Source: Candidatus Methanoperedentaceae archaeon (lineage in GTDB: Archaea > Halobacteriota > Methanosarcinia > Methanosarcinales > Methanoperedenaceae). Taken from it: a stretch of DNA of 7,103 nt. Below, in pieces: positions 1-5,941 of this stretch. The notes below the pieces were generated by a model. That model searched no databases. It was given only the letters and a program-made list of their open reading frames with translations, and was not told where the DNA came from. The stretch spans positions 1 to 7,103 of the forward strand of contig DAHXMQ010000429.1 of assembly GCA_027371625.1 (NCBI GenBank). Direction: 5' to 3'. Numbering within the stretch: the first letter of the stretch is position 1; every line of letters begins with the position of its first letter. A program made the translations under genes and the position numbers.

Positions 1-1
1 T

Positions 2-118
2 CTTCATTTATCCAGAATCTACAAGCTCAAAATTGAGGGCAAATGGATTTTGTCTGAAATTCCAAAAAAATCCAAGAAAATCATAGAGAAATTGGACTTG
101 GAATTACATATTACTTAA
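2..118 (+). CDS. 3' end of an off-window gene, transposase-like C-terminus
   Basis: An open frame runs from the left edge for 38 codons to a TAA at 116-118; the start lies outside the window. The visible peptide contains RIYKLKIEGKWILSEIPKK followed by a lysine-rich helix with KIIEKLDLEL. A short strand, then K-W-x-L-S-E-I-x-K, then a helix ending in EKLD is a pattern I associate with the C-terminal end of DDE transposases of the IS4/IS1634 kind found in methanogen genomes. That is recollection of family style, not a match I could test. The stretch is visibly more AT-rich than the aldehyde dehydrogenase gene next to it, which fits a mobile element. No catalytic residues are in view, and no terminal inverted repeat could be identified in the following 100 bases. 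It could equally be the end of an ordinary AT-rich gene. Confidence 0.45.
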   Translation, partial: LHLSRIYKLKIEGKWILSEIPKKSKKIIEKLDLELHIT

Positions 119-186
119 AACAGGCGAAGTTACGGATTAATACAGTTCGATAGACTGACCTGAGCACATGTTTTCCCTGCGAGGAT

Positions 187-204
187 TGTTTTATTTTTAA
201 GTTT
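187..204 (+). terminator. T-rich run, possible archaeal terminator
   Basis: A T-rich stretch (TTGTTTTATTTTTAAGTTT-like) lies about 70 bases after the stop of the plus-strand frame at 2-118. Archaeal RNA polymerase commonly releases at such oligo-U tracts without a hairpin. It reads as T-rich only on the plus strand, so it would serve the left-edge gene and not the aldehyde dehydrogenase. The rest of 119-220 shows no gene or repeat that I can support. Confidence 0.3.
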
Positions 205-220
205 CATTTCGATTCCTTCC

Positions 221-1642
221 CTATAGCAGGTTGAAGCTCACCATCTTGATGTTTGTCATCTCCTCAACAGCAAACCTCACGCCCTCCCTCCCTATTCCGC
301 TCTCCTTGACGCCTCCGTAGGGCATATTCTCAGCCCTGAAAGTGGGAATCTCGTTAATCATAACCCCGCCAACGTTGAGTTTCTTTATTGCAAGAAAGGC
401 ATTGGCAATATTTTGCGTATAAACCCCTGCCTGCAGACCGTAGATGCTGTTGTTCACCATTTCTATTGCCTCTTCAAATTCCCCAAATTCAATAACAGAA
501 ACAACAGGCGCGAATGCCTCAAGACACATTATCTTCATATCTGGTTTGAGATTCGCCAGAACCGTGGGAGCAAGGATTCTGCCATCTCTCCTGCCGCCTG
601 TCAGAACCTTCGCGCCATCGCTCTCTGCTTCCTGTATCCATGCCTGCGCCCGTTGAGCAGCATCCTCGCTTATCATCGGACCGATGTCTGTATCCTCTGA
701 AAGTGGGTCTCCGATTCTAAGTTGTTCCACTTGCGGTATAAACTTCGAAACAAACTTATCAAAAATATTCCTGTGGATATAGAGGCGCTGTATCGAGATG
801 CACACCTGTCCTGAGAAGCTGAAGGCGCCTGTGATACACCGTGGCACTGCCATCTCAAGATTTGCGGACTCATCAATAACGGTGGCAGAGTTGGAGCCAA
901 GCTCAAGCGTCACCTTTGCCATTCCAGCGAGCTGCTTGATGCGCCTTCCAGCTTCGGGACTCCCTGTAAAAGTGACCATATCGACTTCACCTGAAACAAG
1001 CGCCTCCCCAACCGTTGATCCTTTTCCTGTTACGATGTTTAAAAGACCTGCAGGTAGCCCCGCTTCTTCCATTGTTCTGCCAAGTCTGAGTGCAGAAAGT
1101 GGAGCTGCGCTTGCAGGTTTTAGAACCACCGCATTTCCTGCGGCAATAGCCGGGGCAACCTTATGCGCCACGAGGTTCAAAGGAAAATTGAAAGGTGTTA
1201 ATGCCGCAACCACACCTACAGGCTCGCGGATGTAAAACCCGAAGTGCCTCTCAGAACCAGGAGCGGCATCCATGGAAATTATCTCTCCTGCAATACGTTT
1301 TGCCTCTTCAGCTGCAATCTTGAAGGTTAAAACCGCTCTCTCTACCTCTTTTCTGGAAGCCTTGATGGTTTTTCCGCTCTCAAGCGAAATCGTCCTGGCA
1401 AAATCCTCTTTATCCATGGCGATTAACCCTGATGCTCTCTCCAGAATCTCCGAGCGCCTGTACGCCGGCAATTTCCGGTTGGCGTCAAAAGCCTTCCGCG
1501 CTGCGGCAACTGCGCTCTTCACGGCATCAGGCGAAGCCTCAGGAACCCTTGCAATAACGGAGTTTGTGTAGGGATTCCTGACCTTAAAATAATTCTCACC
1601 TTGAACCCACCTTCCGCCAATCAGCATTTTACAGTCTTCCAT
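221..1642 (-). CDS. NAD(P)-dependent aldehyde dehydrogenase (GapN / lactaldehyde dehydrogenase-like)
   Basis: This 473-residue protein is a full-length member of the aldehyde dehydrogenase superfamily, which oxidises an aldehyde to its acid in the cytoplasm with NAD(P)+. All landmarks are present: the oxyanion-hole Asn152 in PFNFPLNL, cofactor-site Lys175 in LKPAS, the Rossmann FTGS at 225-228, the general base Glu247 in LELGSNS, the nucleophile Cys281 in GQVCISIQR, Glu375 in LEAFAPV, and the C-terminal PYGGVKESGIGREGVR at 441-456. LELGSNS instead of the usual LELGG, and QVCISIQR around the cysteine, are typical of the branch containing GapN-like and lactaldehyde dehydrogenases. One methanogen member of that broad group (CofA) makes lactate for coenzyme F420. 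The substrate here is not fixed by the sequence. The ATG at 1642 has a weak TAGGA-like site just upstream; Met6 is an alternative start. It stands alone, divergent from the methyltransferase-cupin pair. Confidence 0.93.
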   Translation of the reverse strand: MEDCKMLIGGRWVQGENYFKVRNPYTNSVIARVPEASPDAVKSAVAAARKAFDANRKLPAYRRSEILERASGLIAMDKEDFARTISLESGKTIKASRKEVERAVLTFKIAAEEAKRIAGEIISMDAAPGSERHFGFYIREPVGVVAALTPFNFPLNLVAHKVAPAIAAGNAVVLKPASAAPLSALRLGRTMEEAGLPAGLLNIVTGKGSTVGEALVSGEVDMVTFTGSPEAGRRIKQLAGMAKVTLELGSNSATVIDESANLEMAVPRCITGAFSFSGQVCISIQRLYIHRNIFDKFVSKFIPQVEQLRIGDPLSEDTDIGPMISEDAAQRAQAWIQEAESDGAKVLTGGRRDGRILAPTVLANLKPDMKIMCLEAFAPVVSVIEFGEFEEAIEMVNNSIYGLQAGVYTQNIANAFLAIKKLNVGGVMINEIPTFRAENMPYGGVKESGIGREGVRFAVEEMTNIKMVSFNLL

Positions 1643-1701
1643 ATCCTACGTATTTGAATTCAAGTTACTTTTAATTTGCGGAAGGTTAATACAATAACAG
1701 A
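1643..1701. promoter_or_regulatory. Divergent promoter region with 10-bp palindrome
   Basis: This 59-base spacer separates the start codons of the aldehyde dehydrogenase (-) and the methyltransferase (+). The AT-rich block TTTTAATTT at 1669-1677 is centred about 29 bases before the methyltransferase ATG, which is right for a TATA box of a leaderless or near-leaderless archaeal transcript; no Shine-Dalgarno site precedes that ATG. Read on the other strand the same block is about 32 bases before the aldehyde dehydrogenase start, so one element could serve both directions. A perfect palindrome, TTGAATTCAA, lies at 1654-1663 between the two starts and could be an operator. A 10-bp AT-rich palindrome can arise by chance. 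Confidence 0.4.
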
Positions 1702-2424
1702 ATGATCGAACTCTACAGGGAACAGGGACTTGAAATATATGAAAAGTCGCATTATTCGCATGGAGAGCATGTCACCGAGGTAGAACAGATACTGACGTGG
1801 TACAGGCGCAGGAACACGAGGGTGCTGGATATTGGATGCTCAGGTGGACTGCATGCTCTTGAGCTGGCAAAAAGGGGTTTTTCAGTGACAGGGCTGGATA
1901 TAGAGCCGTCTGCAATCAAGCTTGCGAGAAAAAGGGCTCGAAATGAAAATCAAAAAACAAAGTTCTATGTGCTGGACATCGAGAAAGATATGCTTCCGTG
2001 CGCTGAAAAATTTGATTTCATTTACAGTATCGGTAATGTGCTTTCCCATGTAAGAAAAGAGCTTATGCCGGAGGTCTTACAAAAAATATATGATTGTCTT
2101 GATAAAAATGGCATCCTCCTGTTCGATGTGCTTATAAACTCAAAACCTTTTCAGGAAGAAATCTCTCCCGATGAGAGCGAACTTCCAATAATCTGGAAAA
2201 GGAAGATAGATGAAAAAACAGGAAGGATAAGTATGGATGGGATTTTCCTTGATTGCGGTTTTATCCAGCATTTTGATGTGTGGGGACACACTGTCGAAGA
2301 GATTGTTGCATTGTTGAATTCTCGGGGATTCAGGAAGGTCAAATACTCTCCCAAACTTGATTTTATCGCAAAAGACAAAACCAAAAACCCTATAAGCCTT
2401 TACTTCCGTGCTGAATGCGCATGA
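1702..2424 (+). CDS. Class I SAM-dependent methyltransferase
   Basis: This 240-residue cytoplasmic protein has a seven-stranded Rossmann methyltransferase core. Motif I is VLDIGCSGGLHALELA at 41-56, and the acidic end of strand 2, which binds the ribose of S-adenosylmethionine, is VTGLDIEPSAI at 62-72. FYVLDIEKDML at 88-98 fits the motif II region. FDFIYSIGNVLSHV at 104-117 fits the motif following strand 4, and ILLFDVLI at 138-145 fits strand 5. The segment after 150 is long and probably covers the substrate pocket, then returns to the core with TVEEIVALLNSRGF at 197-210. It most resembles the general Methyltransf_11/25 group, whose substrates (small molecules, quinones, proteins) cannot be read from the core. 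It is the first gene of a two-gene unit; the cupin-like gene starts inside its last codons. There is no Shine-Dalgarno site, which suits leaderless translation. Confidence 0.88.
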   Translation: MIELYREQGLEIYEKSHYSHGEHVTEVEQILTWYRRRNTRVLDIGCSGGLHALELAKRGFSVTGLDIEPSAIKLARKRARNENQKTKFYVLDIEKDMLPCAEKFDFIYSIGNVLSHVRKELMPEVLQKIYDCLDKNGILLFDVLINSKPFQEEISPDESELPIIWKRKIDEKTGRISMDGIFLDCGFIQHFDVWGHTVEEIVALLNSRGFRKVKYSPKLDFIAKDKTKNPISLYFRAECA

Positions 2425-2744
2425 AATTATTCAATATCAGGGAACTTTATAAAGAGAAATATAAAGAGTACATAGTGGGCTCGGAAGAGATTAAAAAACA
2501 CAGCGTGTATCTCGTGTATGGCGAGGCTTCAAGCGGCGAGACAAGGGAAATGATAACGGCAGGTCATGACGAAATATTATTTTTATTATCAGGCGAGGCA
2601 AGGCTTGAGAATGAAGATATGAAAATAACACTGGAAAAAGAACAGGCGGTTTATATGAGCCCTGATGAAGCCTTCATGTTCACTGCGCTTTCAGACTGCA
2701 TATATTTGGTAGCGGGGACGCATACAGCGCAGCACGAGCATTAA
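2415..2744 (+). CDS. Small cupin-like protein
   Basis: This is a 109-residue protein from the ATG at 2415, or 107 residues from the second ATG at 2421. The latter forms an ATGA overlap with the methyltransferase stop (2422-2424) and is probably the real start by translational coupling. The middle reads GETREMITAGHDEILFLLSGEA (residues 41-62, the first 19 or so forming cupin motif 1), then a short hairpin, then LEKEQAVYMSPDEAFMF (73-89) as cupin motif 2, and a final strand. That is the layout of a single-domain beta-barrel cupin. The usual HxH metal pair is reduced to one clear histidine (His51) followed by Asp-Glu, so metal binding is uncertain. The tail is histidine-rich (GTHTAQHEH), which might supply ligands. 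No enzyme activity can be assigned. Pairing with a methyltransferase suggests a shared small-molecule substrate or a sensing role. Its TAA overlaps by two bases the stop of the minus-strand remnant at 2741. Confidence 0.7.
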   Translation: MRMKLFNIRELYKEKYKEYIVGSEEIKKHSVYLVYGEASSGETREMITAGHDEILFLLSGEARLENEDMKITLEKEQAVYMSPDEAFMFTALSDCIYLVAGTHTAQHEH

Positions 2745-2922
2745 TCATAAATCTTCGTTTCCTTCCCTACGAATACAAGAGTCTCGAATTTGCTCGCCCT
2801 CTCTTTGTATATGATGTATGGCTCGATGACCCAGGGTCCAGTGCTGCTTTATGTTATTGTAACCCCTTCGCAAAGTTTCGTGCCGCAATATAACCTTTAA
2901 CGTCATTATCGAGCTGGTTCAT
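2741..2922 (-). pseudogene. Probable frameshifted small gene (about 55-60 residues)
   Basis: Two short minus-strand frames look like the halves of one small protein. The first starts with ATG at 2922 and runs 22 codons to a TAA at 2854-2856, containing NDVKGYIAARNFAKG. The second, in another frame, is open from 2848 to a TAA at 2741-2743 (35 codons) and contains PWVIEPYIIYKE and KFETLVFVGKETKIYD. Both halves have protein-like composition and lie back to back, with stops only five bases apart at the join, so a single small indel plus a few changes would restore one frame. Neither half has a ribosome site. I do not recognise the protein. Because the frames are short, chance cannot be excluded. 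If real, it was a convergent neighbour of the cupin gene, sharing its stop bases. Confidence 0.4.
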
Positions 2923-3003
2923 GAACTACCCACTTCTCATGGCATTACCCAAAGGCTAATATAATAATATTGCAGGAATAGGTTTAAAGTCTTCCTATCG
3001 AAA
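2923..3003 (+). promoter_or_regulatory. Promoter of the repeat-protein gene
   Basis: The run TAATATAATAATATT at 2957-2971 is a strong archaeal TATA-like box, preceded by CCCAAAGG, a purine-containing stretch in the place of a BRE. Transcription would begin roughly 25 bases later, near 2990-2995, leaving a leader of only about 10-15 bases before the ATG at 3004. No Shine-Dalgarno site is present in TCGAAAATG, which fits leaderless or short-leader translation. The rest of this stretch shows no gene. Confidence 0.55.
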
Positions 3004-3993
3004 ATGAGTGAAGAAAAAGTTATTATATACATAAAAAAATGCCTCGATGAGGGGAGGATGTCGGAAGCAGTAGAAACTGCGAAATTTAGCAGCACCTCAC
3101 TTTCAAAAGAGGAACTCAAAGCTTACATTTACAAATATCTTGAAAAAGGATGGATGTCCAAGGCTTTAGCAGGCTCAAAGGCTTCCGGCATTGAGCTTCC
3201 GAAAGAAGTCCTTACTGGATATGTTAATAAATACCTCGAAGAAGGGAAAATATACTCTGCCATTGAGGCTTCCAAAATAATCGGAATGCCGCTTCCAAAA
3301 GATAAAATCGTTAAAATTGCAAGAGATTGCCTGCTGAAAGGAAAACTCGAACAAGGCATGGAAGCCTACAAACTTGCTGAAGAAAAACCGCCTGATGGAG
3401 AACTGATTATCTGCGGAAGCCTGTGTTTAAAAGAAGGGCAGCTCTATTCAGGTCTGGAGGCTTACAAAATAGCCAGTAAGACCCCGTTAGTGGAAGAACT
3501 GGTTATCTGTGGCAACAGGTGTTTAGATAAAGGGCAGACTTCTCCAGGCTTGGAGGCTTACAGGCTTGCCAATAAGACCCCGACCAAGGAGATGCTGCGT
3601 TCATGCGGTGAGAAGTGCCTGATTGAAAAACGCCATGACGATGCGCGAACGGCTTTCGTGGCGGCGCAGAAAATAAAGGAGGAAAAAACAAAGCCAATCG
3701 AGGTCAGGGAAATGACTCTTGAAGAACTTCACGGCTTAAATGAGCTCGAGGAGGCTTGGAAAAGTTTCGCACCGAGAGCCTGCATGAACTGCGAAAACGA
3801 GGAGTCATTCAAGGAGCGATACTTTATCCTTTCAAGATGCCCCGAAACAAACGAGGAAGAGGAGAGGCTTGATAAGCTCATGGAAAAGTACGGCGTGGAG
3901 CACTATGCCGTGGGAGTGTTCGGGGATGATAAAGGAATCGTTGATTCGGCGACATGCAGCAAATGCGGGTCGCAGAACGTGTGCTTTGATTGA
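3004..3993 (+). CDS. Alpha-helical repeat protein with Cys-rich zinc-ribbon-like tail, unknown function
   Basis: I do not recognise this 329-residue protein. Residues 4-227 are seven repeats of exactly 32 residues with no insertions (4-35, 36-67, 68-99, 100-131, 132-163, 164-195, 196-227). Each has a pattern like ..CLxxGxxxxGLEAYKxA, ending in a short linker such as LPK or KTP. Each unit reads as two helices, suggesting a solenoid of the TPR/Sel1 kind used for protein binding. Residues 228-329 form a separate acidic domain with CMNC at 260-263, Cys279, CSKC at 318-321 and Cys327. The two CxxC pairs could hold one zinc ion, and CSKCGSQNVCF looks like a zinc-ribbon knuckle. There is no signal peptide or membrane segment, so it is probably cytoplasmic. 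It has its own promoter and appears to be a single-gene unit. Its TGA directly abuts the stop of the converging transporter gene with no spacer. Confidence 0.85.
   Translation: MSEEKVIIYIKKCLDEGRMSEAVETAKFSSTSLSKEELKAYIYKYLEKGWMSKALAGSKASGIELPKEVLTGYVNKYLEEGKIYSAIEASKIIGMPLPKDKIVKIARDCLLKGKLEQGMEAYKLAEEKPPDGELIICGSLCLKEGQLYSGLEAYKIASKTPLVEELVICGNRCLDKGQTSPGLEAYRLANKTPTKEMLRSCGEKCLIEKRHDDARTAFVAAQKIKEEKTKPIEVREMTLEELHGLNELEEAWKSFAPRACMNCENEESFKERYFILSRCPETNEEEERLDKLMEKYGVEHYAVGVFGDDKGIVDSATCSKCGSQNVCFD
3013..3684 (+). repeat. Seven in-frame 96-bp coding repeats
   Basis: Seven 96-base units encode the 32-residue repeats (starts at 3013, 3109, 3205, 3301, 3397, 3493 and 3589). Most have diverged at DNA level, but units five and six still share whole runs of codons, for example GAGGCTTAC and AAGACCCCG at matching positions, pointing to a comparatively recent duplication. 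Units four to six share the EAYK/EAYR core; unit seven is the most degenerate and leads into the Cys-rich domain. Confidence 0.85.
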
Positions 3994-5361
3994 TTATCGT
4001 ATCTTACCCCTTGCAAGCGATGCAAATATGCCAGCGAAACACAAGCTTGAGAAAACCATGAAAGCCACTTTTTCACCTGCCAGAAAAGAGGGATAATATT
4101 TTGGCGTAATCTCTGCTTCGCCTATGTAAATTGCAAGTATCAGCGTGGCAATCCCCATGCTGAGCATCTGCCCTGTCAGCCTCATCGTGCCGAGGGTTGC
4201 CGAGGCTACTCCGTAGAATTTCCTCTCCACGGAACTCATAACCGCATTCGTATTGGGAGAGGAGAAAAGGGCAAACCCGAAACCGAGGACGATTAAACTC
4301 GCTACTATAAATTCCAACGTCGTTTTTTCATCAAGGAAACTTAAAAGGAAAAGCCCTGCCGTCGTGAAAGCCATCCCTATGGAGGCAACTATCCTCGGCT
4401 CGATTCTATCCGAAAGCCTGCCTGCAAAAGGCGAGAAGAAAGCCATCACCACAGGTTGCGCTACAAGGATAAAGCCTGCAACCTCAGGATCAAACCCTTT
4501 CACATACTGCAGGTAAAGGCTTAGGAAAAACGCTACTGCAAACGTTGCGCTGTAATTGATCAAAGCCGCTAAAACCGAGAACGTGAAGACCGCGTTATGC
4601 CTGAAAAGGTTCATGTCCAGAACAGGATTTTTAGCCTTTGTTTCCCATACGTAAAAAGCCACAATACTGGCGATGCTTAGCAGGATAAGCTCTGCGCCAC
4701 CTGCCGCTGGCAACAGGGAAAAACCATACATCAATGCTGCAAGTGAAAAGCCGTAAATTACAGAGCCATGGATATCCAGCTTCTCACCCCGTGCATCAGC
4801 CCATTCTCCTTTGAGTTTCCACAGGGTTAAAGCAATTATTACAAATTCAAGGGGAACGTATGAGAGGAAAATGCCCCTCCATCCAAAATTCTGCGTTAGG
4901 AAACCTCCTATCACAGGTCCGAGGGAAAGCCCTGAATAAACCCCTCCAATAGTTATTCCGAGAGCTTTGCCTCTCTCCCCTGGAGGATAAACCGATGTCA
5001 GGATTGCTATGCTTGTGCCGAATATCATTGCTGCACCTAAACCCTGTACAACTCGGAGGGAAAGAAGTTCAAACTCGTTGGTTGAAGCCACTATCAGGAG
5101 GGAGGCTACAATGTCTATGGATATTCCGTATCTGAAAACCATTTTCCTTCCGTATATGTCCCCAATTCTTCCGAATGGAACGAGGAACATGGCAGCGGTA
5201 AGTAAGTACGAAGTCGGAACCCAGCTTAATAAAACGGCATCCATCCTGAATTCATTCCCTATGGAGGGAAGACCTATGACAACCGAAGATGCCATAAAAG
5301 GTGCAAGAAAAGAACTCATCGTTGTGATAAGCAGCACGACTTTCTTGCTATCGTTATCCAT
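3994..5361 (-). CDS. MFS transporter, DHA2 (EmrB/QacA) drug:H+ antiporter type
   Basis: This 455-residue integral membrane protein of the major facilitator superfamily has long hydrophobic segments spread over its whole length, compatible with the 14 helices of the DHA2 group, though at the short end for that group. Signatures are LPSIGNEF at 31-38 and WVPTSYLLTAAMFLVPFGRI at 47-66 (helices 1-2), motif A GRIGDIYGRK at 64-73, RVVQGLGAAMI at 103-113 (helix 4), and the antiporter motif C region SGLSLGPVIGGFL at 143-155 followed by GWRGIF at 160-165. A second motif A-like loop, GRLSDRI, is at 314-320. The family exports drugs, dyes or metabolites using the proton gradient. The ATG overlaps the 3' end of cbiE by 8 bases and has a strong Shine-Dalgarno site, so it is translated with the cobalamin genes. 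That context raises export or import of a corrinoid intermediate or related compound as a possibility, without proof. Confidence 0.9.
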   Translation of the reverse strand: MDNDSKKVVLLITTMSSFLAPFMASSVVIGLPSIGNEFRMDAVLLSWVPTSYLLTAAMFLVPFGRIGDIYGRKMVFRYGISIDIVASLLIVASTNEFELLSLRVVQGLGAAMIFGTSIAILTSVYPPGERGKALGITIGGVYSGLSLGPVIGGFLTQNFGWRGIFLSYVPLEFVIIALTLWKLKGEWADARGEKLDIHGSVIYGFSLAALMYGFSLLPAAGGAELILLSIASIVAFYVWETKAKNPVLDMNLFRHNAVFTFSVLAALINYSATFAVAFFLSLYLQYVKGFDPEVAGFILVAQPVVMAFFSPFAGRLSDRIEPRIVASIGMAFTTAGLFLLSFLDEKTTLEFIVASLIVLGFGFALFSSPNTNAVMSSVERKFYGVASATLGTMRLTGQMLSMGIATLILAIYIGEAEITPKYYPSFLAGEKVAFMVFSSLCFAGIFASLARGKIR

Positions 5362-5935
5362 TGCCGATCACCATGCAGTACATCTCAGAACTGGTATCCG
5401 GGGGATTTTCCGTCGTGCCAGTTTCTATCCGCTCATCCGGATAACCGAGTTTTTCGCATACAAAAATCCGCCTTGACATACCAAGGGATTTTAGAAGACC
5501 TGCAATCTCCTCTATCCCGAAGGAGGAGTCAGGAAGAAGAAAAACATCTCTGCCGTTTCTTAATTCTATTGCCAGCCTGTTCTTAACATCGCTGATGTCC
5601 CGCGCATGGGCAGTGATCACCGAAAGCTGCTCTACATAAAGGTTCAATCTTGCGCATGCTAATTGCAGCGAAGAAATCCCGGGGATAATCTCATCGCCTT
5701 TCCTTGCATATTTCCCAAGACCTGAAAGCATCGGGTCGCCTGTGGAGAGTACAACTGCATTTTCAGGAAGAGAGCTAAGTGTGTAATCCCTGAGTTCATG
5801 TGCCTCGCATCTTATATACTCTTTTGCCAGTTCTATCGCCCTTTTTGAGCCGAATATTATCTCTGCGCTCTTGATTGCCGATATTGCTTCCTGTGTCAGG
5901 AGATTCGGGGCTGCGCCAACGCCTACTATTTTCAT
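5354..5935 (-). CDS. cbiE: Cobalt-precorrin-7 (C5)-methyltransferase
   Basis: CbiE adds a methyl group from S-adenosylmethionine to C5 of the corrin ring in the anaerobic cobalamin pathway, in the cytoplasm. The 193-residue protein belongs to the tetrapyrrole methylase family. The N-terminal loop VGVGAAPNLLTQEA at 4-17 is the family's G-x-G-x-x-P-x-LLT start, VVLSTGDPMLSGLG at 61-74 is the SAM-binding D-P loop, PGISSLQLACARL at 85-97 is highly typical of CbiE, and VCEKLGYPDERI at 159-170 matches the conserved C-terminal strand. The length suits stand-alone CbiE; no CbiT domain (found fused in CobL) follows, so the C15 methylase/decarboxylase must lie elsewhere. The ATG is six bases after the cbiD stop, with no Shine-Dalgarno site, so coupling to cbiD is likely. 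The 3' end overlaps the transporter start. Confidence 0.92.
   Translation of the reverse strand: MKIVGVGAAPNLLTQEAISAIKSAEIIFGSKRAIELAKEYIRCEAHELRDYTLSSLPENAVVLSTGDPMLSGLGKYARKGDEIIPGISSLQLACARLNLYVEQLSVITAHARDISDVKNRLAIELRNGRDVFLLPDSSFGIEEIAGLLKSLGMSRRIFVCEKLGYPDERIETGTTENPPDTSSEMYCMVIGNG
5366..5372 (-). promoter_or_regulatory. Strong Shine-Dalgarno site of the transporter gene
   Basis: GGTGATC lies four bases before the ATG at 5361, inside the last codons of cbiE. It matches seven consecutive bases of the anti-Shine-Dalgarno end of archaeal 16S rRNA. It is the only clear ribosome site of the minus-strand operon, supports this ATG as the start, and suggests that the transporter can be translated independently of cbiE. 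Confidence 0.65.
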
Positions 5936-5941
5936 AAAGCG

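Noticed and set aside
413..1571. Long plus-strand open frames opposite the aldehyde dehydrogenase
   Set aside because: They are antisense to a gene with every catalytic motif intact and show no domain-like sequence; they arise from the codon bias of the real gene.
221..1642. Aldehyde dehydrogenase as a scavenger of acetaldehyde released during corrin synthesis
   Set aside because: Acetaldehyde is released at the CbiG step of the anaerobic pathway, but the gene is over 3.5 kb from the cbi operon, in a separate transcription unit; nothing in the sequence supports the link.
2828..2838. GACCC-A-GGGTC inverted repeat as an operator
   Set aside because: It is a single 5-bp-arm palindrome inside the putative gene remnant, not near a promoter, and is short enough to be chance.
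5009..5476. 155-codon plus-strand frame spanning the cbiE/MFS junction
   Set aside because: It is antisense to two well-supported coupled genes and has no recognisable protein features.
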